Assembly: GCA_041401985.1 (NCBI GenBank)
Contig: JAWKTE010000002.1
Coordinates: 186,001 to 250,000, forward strand
Length of the DNA: 64,000 nucleotides
Origin: JACKHA01 sp041401985
Lineage (GTDB): Bacteria > Planctomycetota > Phycisphaerae > Phycisphaerales > UBA1924
Reading direction: 5' to 3'
A program made the translations under genes and the position numbers. The notes below the pieces were generated by a model. The model searched no databases. It was not told the origin of the DNA and was given only the letters and a program-made list of their open reading frames with translations. Shown here piece by piece: positions 52,866 through 59,679 of the stretch. How positions within the stretch are numbered: the first letter of the stretch is position 1; every line of letters begins with the position of its first letter.

Positions 52866-53566
52866 CGGACGCCGGTCCTGAGGAGGCTCTGCGACGAAGG
52901 GCCGGGTCGATAACGGACGGACTCGCCACAGGTCTTGCGCCCTCAATCACGCCTTCCCGATTGGTTCGCGCGTCGTTGGGCGAACTTCTCCGGTTCCCAG
53001 ATCGAGGCGCCTCGGTTCGCGTGGTCAGCGATGTAGTCGACGGTCGCGCGCCAATGGCCCTCATCTTCGACGCGGACAACGTGGCACCCATCACCCCAGA
53101 TCGAGCCCGGGAGTCGTTCGCGGACGTGGACCGAGGCGTGCTGCTTGGCGCGGGCGATGAGGGGCTTGGCGTCCTGTTCTCCGACATGGATGAGCGCGTG
53201 CGCGTGGGTCGCGTCGATCGCGACGATGCGCGTGGCGATGCGGAGCGTGTCGAGTTTCTCTGCGACGAGTTGCGCGAGGCGGGGGCGGACCTCCATCGGG
53301 AAGAACACCACTCGCTTCGTGATGGCACGGGCGTGGCGACGCAGGCCCTCGTGTTCTGACTCCGGCGGAGGAGATCGATAGTCGCCCGATGAGTGGATGC
53401 GGTGGTCGTGGTCGCGGAACCCGCGTGCATCGCCCGGCAGCCTCTGGCCTCTGGCAGACCACATCGCGTGGACCCAGTCGTTCCATTGCGTGGGCATGTG
53501 GGTGAGGTTCCCTCGGGTTGTTCGACCCGGCCCTTCGTCGCAGAGCCTCCTCAGGACCGGCGTCCG
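52866..53566. mobile_element. REP/RAYT-type element with 45-bp perfect inverted ends
   Basis: A 701-bp unit. Its ends, 52,866-52,910 and 53,522-53,566, are perfect 45-bp inverted copies (CGGACGCCGGTCCTGAGGAG and on) and both match the REP core seen at 35.95-36.06 kb and 52.76 kb. Between them is a single gene for an HUH-type transposase-like protein. The right end is only about 27 bp from the kinase stop codon. No target duplication can be recognised. It resembles a RAYT gene with its cognate REP sequences. Confidence 0.8.
52943..53497 (-). CDS. REP-associated (IS200/Y1-like) transposase
   Basis: A 184-residue protein. The HUH motif of Y1 transposases is His98-Ala99-His100 in DATHAHALIHV, corresponding to the MPNHVHLL-type motif of the family. 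The candidate nucleophile is Tyr155 in VDYIADHANRG, matching the helix of family members that reads YIxxNPxRAG. The core starts near residue 52 (GLRRHARAITKRVVFF). About 50 N-terminal residues are His/Asp/Ser-rich. The family nicks and joins single-stranded DNA at REP hairpins. The gene lies between the 45-bp inverted ends, as expected of a RAYT. Activity untested. Confidence 0.78.
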   Translation of the reverse strand: MPTQWNDWVHAMWSARGQRLPGDARGFRDHDHRIHSSGDYRSPPPESEHEGLRRHARAITKRVVFFPMEVRPRLAQLVAEKLDTLRIATRIVAIDATHAHALIHVGEQDAKPLIARAKQHASVHVRERLPGSIWGDGCHVVRVEDEGHWRATVDYIADHANRGASIWEPEKFAQRRANQSGRRD

Positions 53567-53592
53567 GGCGTGGGCGACGTTGAGGCCCGGGG

Positions 53593-56304
53593 CTACTCCG
53601 GCGGCTGCCACTGGGCGGCTTGGGCGTCGTGGCCCTGGCCCGGCTCGGCCTCGTTCCATGCGGTGTAGATCAGGTGCAGGACCCTGGCCAGGTCGCGGGT
53701 GATGAACTCGTCGGGGCCGAGGGTGCGCAGCGCAATGCCGTGGGCCTCGAGCACGAGCGGCTCGGCCTCGGCATAGCGGCCCAGGGCGCGGAGGCACGCG
53801 CCGTGCCAGGCGAGGTTGAGCAGGAGGCCGTAGGCATCGGGCTCGAGGTGCTCGCGGGCCATTCGGATCGCGCGCTGCTGATATGGCAAGGCCTCCTCGT
53901 ATCGGCCCAGGTTGCGATAGGTGTTGCCGATATTGGCCAGTGAGACGATCAGGTCGGGGTGGTTCTCGCCCAGCGCGCGGGTCGCGATTTCCATCTCGCG
54001 GATCTGCAGGTCGAGGGCCTGATCGACCATGTCCAGTTCCTTGTAGACCGAGGCCAGGTTGTTCATCGCGTTGAGCGTGATGCGGTGCTCCTCGCCGAGC
54101 ACTCGGGTGCCGTCCTCGATGATCGACTCGCCCAGGGTGCGGGCCTCGTCGAGGCGGGCGGCGGTGTCGGCGTCCCGGTTGCTGGTCGCCCGGTAGTACA
54201 GCAACCATGCGAGGTTGCCGCGGACGTCCAGGGCGAGCAGGCTGTCGGGCCCGTGGGACGACTCGAAGGCGGCGAGCAGGTCGCGGAACATCGGCTCGGC
54301 CTGTTCGGCGCGCCCGGTCTCGGAGTAGATCATCGCGAGCGAGTTGCGGGCCGAGAGCGTCTCGGTGCTGTCGGGCCCGTCGAGCCTGGTGTGGGCCTGG
54401 ATCGACTCCTCGACGAGCGGCTCGGCCTCCTCGAATCGGGTCTGCTCGGTGTAGAGATTGGCCAGGGCATCGATGCTCTCGGCGGTGATGGCGTCGTCGC
54501 GCCCGAACAGCGATTCGTTGGTCTCGATCGCCTGCTTGAGGGCCGCCTCGGCCTCGTCGTGCCGGCCCGCCGCGTGGAGCCACAGGCCCAGGTCGTTCAC
54601 GGCGCGACGCGTGTCTCGGTCGTCCGGGCCGAGCGAGGCGGTGCGGAGTTCGACCTGGCGTCGCAGCGGGGCCTCGGCCTGCTGGAGCGCGCCGAGGTTG
54701 AGATAGGTGCGCCCGATGGTGCCCTGCAGGCGGGCGGCGACGAGCGGGCGGGACGCGAAGCGGTCGTCGATGGAGGCCGCGGATTTGTCGAGCACCTGGC
54801 GGACGGTCACGTCGCGTCCCTGGGCCAGGGGATCGACGGCACCGAGCATGGAGTCGAGGAACTCGACGGCGGCCTCGGCCTCGGCGAGGCGCTCCTCGGC
54901 GATGTGGCGGGCGTCGGCCTCGCGCTCGCCGGCGGCCTGGGCCCGCTCACGCTCGCTGTTGGCGTCGATCAGGCCGAGGCCCGTGCCGACGAGGCCCAGG
55001 ACCAGCGCGAGGGCGACGAGGGCGACGGTGGCGGCCAGGCCCCGGTTGCGGGCGATGAGTTTGCGGGCGCGGTAGGCGACGCTGGGAGGCGCGGCGGAGA
55101 TCGGCTCGCCCGCGAGGTACCGGCGGACGTCGTCGGCCAGGGCGCTGGCGGTGTCGTAGCGGCGGATGCGGTCCTTCTCCATCGCCTTCATGACGATCCA
55201 GTCGAGTTCGCCGCGCAGCAGCGTGCCGAGGCGTTCGGGCTGGGTGTTGCGTTTGGCGGCGATGGCGGCGATGGTGTCGGCGCTCTGGCCGAGCCTGGTG
55301 CTGGGTTTGGGGGGATCAACCTCGCGGATGAGGCGCTGCATCTCGGCGTGGCTGGCCGAGCGGACCTGCTGGCGGCTCAGGGGCGTCGAGCCGGTCAGCA
55401 GTTCGTACAGCAGCACCCCCAGGGAGTAGACGTCGCTGCGGGTGTCGATGTCGAGGCTGCCCTCGGCCTGCTCGGGGCTCATGTACTCGGGGGTGCCGAT
55501 GAGTTGGCGGTGCTGGGTGTAGAGCGTCTGCTCGGTGAGGCGCGAGTCGATGGCCTTGGCGATGCCGAAGTCGATGACCCGCGGCGTGGGGTGGCCGTCC
55601 ACGTCGGCCACGAGCACGTTGGCGGGCTTGATGTCGCGGTGGATGACGCCCTTGGCGTGGGCGTGCTGGACGGCGGCGCAGACCTGGGCGAACAGTTCCA
55701 GGCGCTGCGGGATCCCCAGCGAACTCCGGTCGCAGTAGGCGGCGATGTCGTCGCCCTTGCAGAGTTCCATGACGAAGTACGGGCGTCCGGTGGCGGTCGC
55801 GCCCGCGTCGAGGACCTTGGCGATGCCGGGGTGGTCCATGAGGGCCAGGGCCTGGCGCTCGGCGTCGAAGCGGGCCACGACCTGGCGGGTGTCGAGCCCG
55901 ACCTTGATGACCTTCAGCGCGACGCGGCGTCGGACCGGCTCGCGCTGCTCGGCCACCCACACACGCCCGAACCCGCCCTCGCCGATCGGCTCCAGGAGGA
56001 CGTACTTGCCGATCCGATCGCCCTGCTGCTCACCCGGCGCGATCGCGGCGTCGTCCGGGCCGACAAGGGTCGGGGCGCTGGCCACATCGGCCCGCATTCG
56101 GTCGTGCATCGGCGAGAGGCCGCGGGCCAGCGAGGAGAACACGCTCTCCTGGTCGCGGGCCCCGAGCATCCGCTCGACGTCGCGGCGCAGTTCGGGGTCG
56201 CCCGCGCACGCCTGGTCGAGGAACGGGGCGACCTGGGTTGTGGGCAGCGCGGCCGCCTGGAGGAAGCACGCCGCCGCACGCTCGAACCGATCGCGCTCAC
56301 CCAT
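53593..56304 (-). CDS. Membrane Ser/Thr protein kinase with C-terminal TPR domain
   Basis: A 903-residue kinase. The cytoplasmic kinase domain (about 100-400) has the Gly loop GEGGFGRVWV, Lys131 in VALKVIK, the catalytic loop HRDIKPANV with Asp224, DFG at 245-247 and GTPEYMSPEQ. One membrane helix lies at about 423-445. The extracellular part holds a coiled coil and roughly eight to ten TPR units of the TPR_10/12 type (such as RRAVNDLGLWLHAAGRHDEAEAALKQA). An N-terminal ~90-residue helical domain precedes the kinase. This architecture is very common in planctomycetes. The ATG at 56304 sits before that helical domain. Target proteins are unknown. Confidence 0.92.
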   Translation of the reverse strand: MGERDRFERAAACFLQAAALPTTQVAPFLDQACAGDPELRRDVERMLGARDQESVFSSLARGLSPMHDRMRADVASAPTLVGPDDAAIAPGEQQGDRIGKYVLLEPIGEGGFGRVWVAEQREPVRRRVALKVIKVGLDTRQVVARFDAERQALALMDHPGIAKVLDAGATATGRPYFVMELCKGDDIAAYCDRSSLGIPQRLELFAQVCAAVQHAHAKGVIHRDIKPANVLVADVDGHPTPRVIDFGIAKAIDSRLTEQTLYTQHRQLIGTPEYMSPEQAEGSLDIDTRSDVYSLGVLLYELLTGSTPLSRQQVRSASHAEMQRLIREVDPPKPSTRLGQSADTIAAIAAKRNTQPERLGTLLRGELDWIVMKAMEKDRIRRYDTASALADDVRRYLAGEPISAAPPSVAYRARKLIARNRGLAATVALVALALVLGLVGTGLGLIDANSERERAQAAGEREADARHIAEERLAEAEAAVEFLDSMLGAVDPLAQGRDVTVRQVLDKSAASIDDRFASRPLVAARLQGTIGRTYLNLGALQQAEAPLRRQVELRTASLGPDDRDTRRAVNDLGLWLHAAGRHDEAEAALKQAIETNESLFGRDDAITAESIDALANLYTEQTRFEEAEPLVEESIQAHTRLDGPDSTETLSARNSLAMIYSETGRAEQAEPMFRDLLAAFESSHGPDSLLALDVRGNLAWLLYYRATSNRDADTAARLDEARTLGESIIEDGTRVLGEEHRITLNAMNNLASVYKELDMVDQALDLQIREMEIATRALGENHPDLIVSLANIGNTYRNLGRYEEALPYQQRAIRMAREHLEPDAYGLLLNLAWHGACLRALGRYAEAEPLVLEAHGIALRTLGPDEFITRDLARVLHLIYTAWNEAEPGQGHDAQAAQWQPPE

Positions 56305-56440
56305 GGCGACTCCCCGGAACCCGGCTCGGCCGCCGGGCGTGGAGTTTACGGGTCGGGCCGGGCGGCGGTGGGGGCGGCGCGAGAAGGCCGGGGTGGGAGC
56401 GGCGGCGGCTATACTCGAAGTGGACGAAGCAAGCACCATT

Positions 56441-57388
56441 ATGGACGTGCAGCCACTGCCAATTTCGATGGACGAGTCCGGCGAGTTCGCCGGGGTTGTG
56501 ACCGTGACGCTGGAGCAGGCGGGGCGGCCGGTGGTCGTGCTGGACCATGATCTGCTTCGGCGGATCGATGCGACGCTGCGGCCGCTGGCGTCGGGGACGG
56601 TGGTCGGCGGGAGCCACGGCGGGAAGTCGATCCGAGGGCTGGTGTTGGCTTCGGCGTCGCGGGTGTTCATCGCCGGGGCCGACCTGAAATCGATCAGCGA
56701 GTGGCCCGACGAGGAACTGCACCGGTACCTTGAGTACGGCGGCGAGGTGTTCGGGCTGCTGGCCAAGATGGCGTTCCCGACGGCGGCGGCGATCGGCGGG
56801 GCGGCTCTGGGCGGCGGGCTTGAGATCGCCATGCACTGCGACGGGCTGATCGGCGCCCCGCCAGGGCCGGGCAAGGACGGCGGGCCGGGCAAGCCGTACC
56901 CGATCGGACTGCCCGAGGCGGGCCTTGGCCTGTGCCCGGGCTGGGGCGGGACGAACCTGCTGCCGGCGCGGATGGAGGCGGGCGAGGCGATCCGCAGGAC
57001 GGCCAGCGGCGAGACGATGCTGTTCGAGCAGGCCGTGGATGCCGGGCTGTTCGACGCGGTCGCGCCCGAGGCCGGGTTGCTGCTCGAAACGGCGAAACGA
57101 TGGGTGACCACAACCGGCGCGTCGCTGGTCGCGGAGCGGCGCGACGGCGTGCCGCTGCGGTGGATCGGACGGAACACATCAGCGGCGGGCACGCTGGCAG
57201 CGCTGGACAGGGTGCGATCGGAGTTGGGCGCGGGAGCCCCGGCCCGGGCGGTCGCCCGCGCGGTCGATACCGGACTCAGCGCCGGCTGGGCGGCGGCGTG
57301 CGCCGTCGAACGTGAAGAACTGGTGCGTCTACGGCACACGCCGGAGGCGAAGAAGGCGTTGGAGGCGTTCTTCGCCAGGGGGAAGTAG
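56441..57388 (+). CDS. Enoyl-CoA hydratase/isomerase-family protein
   Basis: A 315-residue crotonase-fold protein. The CoA-binding and oxyanion motifs FIAGADLKSI (near residue 78) and GGAALGGGLEIAMHCD (about 128-143) are present. Later comes LPEAGLGLCPGWGGT. The protein is longer than simple hydratases, with an additional helical C-terminal domain of about 70 residues. It probably hydrates or isomerises enoyl-CoA in fatty-acid oxidation and lies 205 bp upstream of an acyl-CoA dehydrogenase on the same strand. It is divergent from the kinase. Confidence 0.88.
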   Translation: MDVQPLPISMDESGEFAGVVTVTLEQAGRPVVVLDHDLLRRIDATLRPLASGTVVGGSHGGKSIRGLVLASASRVFIAGADLKSISEWPDEELHRYLEYGGEVFGLLAKMAFPTAAAIGGAALGGGLEIAMHCDGLIGAPPGPGKDGGPGKPYPIGLPEAGLGLCPGWGGTNLLPARMEAGEAIRRTASGETMLFEQAVDAGLFDAVAPEAGLLLETAKRWVTTTGASLVAERRDGVPLRWIGRNTSAAGTLAALDRVRSELGAGAPARAVARAVDTGLSAGWAAACAVEREELVRLRHTPEAKKALEAFFARGK

Positions 57389-57395
57389 GGCGACC

Positions 57396-57571
57396 TGGGG
57401 TGTTCGGAAGGAACGCGAAGGCCGCGAAGGGCGCGATGTGTTGTGGGCGGGAAGGGGTTTGAGATCTTGGCTCGGAGGTCGAGAAATCGAGCTCGTGGGG
57501 TCTTTGGGAACTGGATCATGGTGAAGCGGGTTGCCGCGAGCGTCGCGTTCTTCGCGACCCTCGCGTTCCGG
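57396..57571. repeat. Imperfect inverted repeat between the two beta-oxidation genes
   Basis: Arms of about 21 bp (GGAACGCGAAGGCCGCGAAGG near 57,409 and CTTCGCGACCCTCGCGTTCC near 57,550) are imperfect inverted copies. Similar CGCGAAGGCCGCGA sequence occurs at 28,100-28,122. It fills most of the 205-bp gap upstream of the acyl-CoA dehydrogenase gene. Confidence 0.55.
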
Positions 57572-57593
57572 TTGATCGACGGGAGACTTTGAC

Positions 57594-59534
57594 ATGGCCG
57601 ACCTGAAGGACATGAAGGGCGTTTCGGACAAGGACAAGGCGATGATCGCCGAGGCCGAGCAGTTGCTCGGTGCCGAGCCCGAGGCGATGGGGGTGGTCAA
57701 GAACTACTTCTGGGGGCGCATCCGCGAGGAGCTGCTGTTCCCGTACCCGCAGGCGATTCCGGCCGACGAGGTCGCGGCGTGCGACCAGTTGGTGGCCCGC
57801 TTGGAGGATTACCTCCGCAACGAGCACCCGTCGATCCTGATCGACCAGGACCAGGAGATCCCGCGCTGGGTCGTCGATCGCCTGTTCGAGATGGGCGTCC
57901 TGGGCATGACCATCCCGAAGGAGCACGGCGGGCTGGGCATGGGCATCACGTCGTACAACCGCGTGCTCGAGACCATCGGCAAGTACTGCGGCTCGACGGC
58001 GGTCATGGTCTCGGCCCACCAGTCGATCGGGTGCAAGGCCGTCATGCTTTTCGGGAACGACGAGCAAAAGGCCAAGTGGCTGCCGCACCTGGCCAAGGAC
58101 TGGCTGAGCGCATTCTGCCTGAGCGAGCCGAACGTCGGTTGCGACGCGGGCGGGCAGGAGACGTACTGCGAGAAGACCGAGGATGGCGAGTTCTTCATCA
58201 TCAACGGCGAGAAGAAGTGGGCCACCTCGGGCGCCCTGTCCGGCCTGTTCACCGTCATGGCCAAGCAGAAGATGGAGGGCGGGAAGGAGAAGGTCACCGC
58301 CCTGGTGTGCACGCCCGACATGGAAGGCATCGACATCTTCCAGAAGAACCGGAGCAAGTGCGGCATCCGCGGGACGTGGCAGGCCCGGATCCGGTTCAAG
58401 AACGTGCGCGTGCCCAAGGCCCACCTCCTGGGCCAGGAGGGCAAGGGCCTGAACATCGCGCTCACGTGCCTGAACTACGGGCGGTGCACGCTCAGCGCGG
58501 GCATGCTGGGCGGGGCCCGGCGCGCGATGGACCAGTCGATCAAGTGGAGCCAGACGCGATTCCAGTTCAAGCGGGCTCTCTCGGAGTTCGAACTGGTCAG
58601 GCAGAAAGTCGCGCGGATGGCGGCGTACGTCTACGCGATGGACGCCGTGCTGTACATGACCACGGGCTACCTCGACCGCCACGACGAGGACATCATGGTC
58701 GAGACCGCGATCTGCAAGGTGTTCAACAGCGAGTTCGGCTGGCGGGCGGTCAACGACGCGGTCCAGATCATGGGCGGCGAGGGCTACATGACCGAGAACG
58801 AGGTCGAGCGGATCTTCCGCGACTCGCGGATCAACATCATCGTCGAGGGCGCCAACGAGGTCATGCAGTCGTTCGTGTTCGCCTATGGCGGCAAGCAGCT
58901 GGCCGAGCACATGCTGGGCGTGCGCGACGCGGCCAAGAAGAGCCCGTTCAAGCCCGCGGTCATGAAGGCCGGGATGCCGATCGCCAAAGAAGTCTTTCTT
59001 GGCATCCGCCCGAGCCTGCCGCGCCTCACCAAGGTCCACCCGAGCCTGAACCGCCAGTCCGAGCGTCTGTGCCGCCTCGTGCGCGAGCACACCTACCAGT
59101 TCAAGATGGCCAGCAAGCGCCACGACGCGAAGATCATCGAGCGCCAGTGCGTGCAGGCCCGCCTCGCGGACGCGGCGATCCTGATCCACGCCTTCGCCTG
59201 CACCCTGAGCAAACTCGACATGGACCTGCGCCAGGCCAACGGCGGGCCCGCCAGCGCGGAGTTCGCGCGCGACAAGGCCGCGGCCGAGCACTTCTTCGAT
59301 CTGGCCGAGAAGGAGATCGACCAGAACTACCGGGCCCTCAACGACGACATCACCGAGCAGGCCGACGAGAGCATGCTCAAGGCGGCCGAGGCGGCCCTGG
59401 CGTACTCCTCGACGCTTCCCGCGGAGCACTTCGTGATCCCGGAGCGGACGCCGACGGACCTGCGGGGTAAGGGGCGGACGCCGCGCCAGGAGGGCGTGCG
59501 GCAGTTCCCGGGGGACAAGTACGCCAACGCGTAG
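57594..59534 (+). CDS. Acyl-CoA dehydrogenase-family protein, long form
   Basis: A 646-residue flavoprotein. The N-terminal helical domain is followed by the FAD-site motifs AFCLSEPNVGCDAG and GEKKWATSG (about 180-215). The C-terminal helical domain contains the presumed catalytic Glu within IIVEGANEVMQ. A further about 160 residues form an extra helical C-terminal domain, as in long-chain, membrane-associated (VLCAD-like) acyl-CoA dehydrogenases. It would oxidise acyl-CoA in beta-oxidation with an ETF partner. The crotonase-family gene lies upstream on the same strand. Confidence 0.92.
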   Translation: MADLKDMKGVSDKDKAMIAEAEQLLGAEPEAMGVVKNYFWGRIREELLFPYPQAIPADEVAACDQLVARLEDYLRNEHPSILIDQDQEIPRWVVDRLFEMGVLGMTIPKEHGGLGMGITSYNRVLETIGKYCGSTAVMVSAHQSIGCKAVMLFGNDEQKAKWLPHLAKDWLSAFCLSEPNVGCDAGGQETYCEKTEDGEFFIINGEKKWATSGALSGLFTVMAKQKMEGGKEKVTALVCTPDMEGIDIFQKNRSKCGIRGTWQARIRFKNVRVPKAHLLGQEGKGLNIALTCLNYGRCTLSAGMLGGARRAMDQSIKWSQTRFQFKRALSEFELVRQKVARMAAYVYAMDAVLYMTTGYLDRHDEDIMVETAICKVFNSEFGWRAVNDAVQIMGGEGYMTENEVERIFRDSRINIIVEGANEVMQSFVFAYGGKQLAEHMLGVRDAAKKSPFKPAVMKAGMPIAKEVFLGIRPSLPRLTKVHPSLNRQSERLCRLVREHTYQFKMASKRHDAKIIERQCVQARLADAAILIHAFACTLSKLDMDLRQANGGPASAEFARDKAAAEHFFDLAEKEIDQNYRALNDDITEQADESMLKAAEAALAYSSTLPAEHFVIPERTPTDLRGKGRTPRQEGVRQFPGDKYANA

Positions 59535-59564
59535 CGGGGGCGCCGTCGGGATTCGCAATCGCAA

Positions 59565-59647
59565 ACGAGCCGCGCGGCGCAAGCCCGTGGCTTGTTCGCC
59601 CGGTCGAGCGCGACCAAACGACCGCGCGCTCGCGCCGCGCGGCTCGT
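59565..59647. repeat. Related copy of the 28-bp inverted repeat
   Basis: The left arm starts ACGAGCCGCGCGGCGCAAGC, as in the copy at 24.91 kb. The right arm ends GCGCCGCGCGGCTCGT, its inverse. The outer 16 bp pair perfectly; the inner halves have diverged. It lies in the gap between the convergent acyl-CoA dehydrogenase and sucA genes. Confidence 0.8.
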
Positions 59648-59679
59648 GGGCACTCGCGTCTCGCGCGGGAACGTCCTCG

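Noticed and set aside
52866..53566. A classical DD(E/D) insertion sequence bounded by terminal inverted repeats
   Set aside because: The inverted ends would fit, but the gene has an HUH motif and no acidic-triad transposase features, and no target-site duplication was recognised. A RAYT/REP arrangement explains it better.
53959..56550. An open plus-strand frame of about 860 codons opposite the kinase gene
   Set aside because: High G+C gives long chance frames. The product is Gly/Val/Asp-rich with no motif, while the minus strand encodes a complete kinase with TPR repeats.
57516..59582. An open minus-strand frame of about 690 codons opposite the acyl-CoA dehydrogenase gene
   Set aside because: Its product is Leu/Val/Asp/His-rich without known motifs, and the plus strand carries clear acyl-CoA dehydrogenase motifs throughout.
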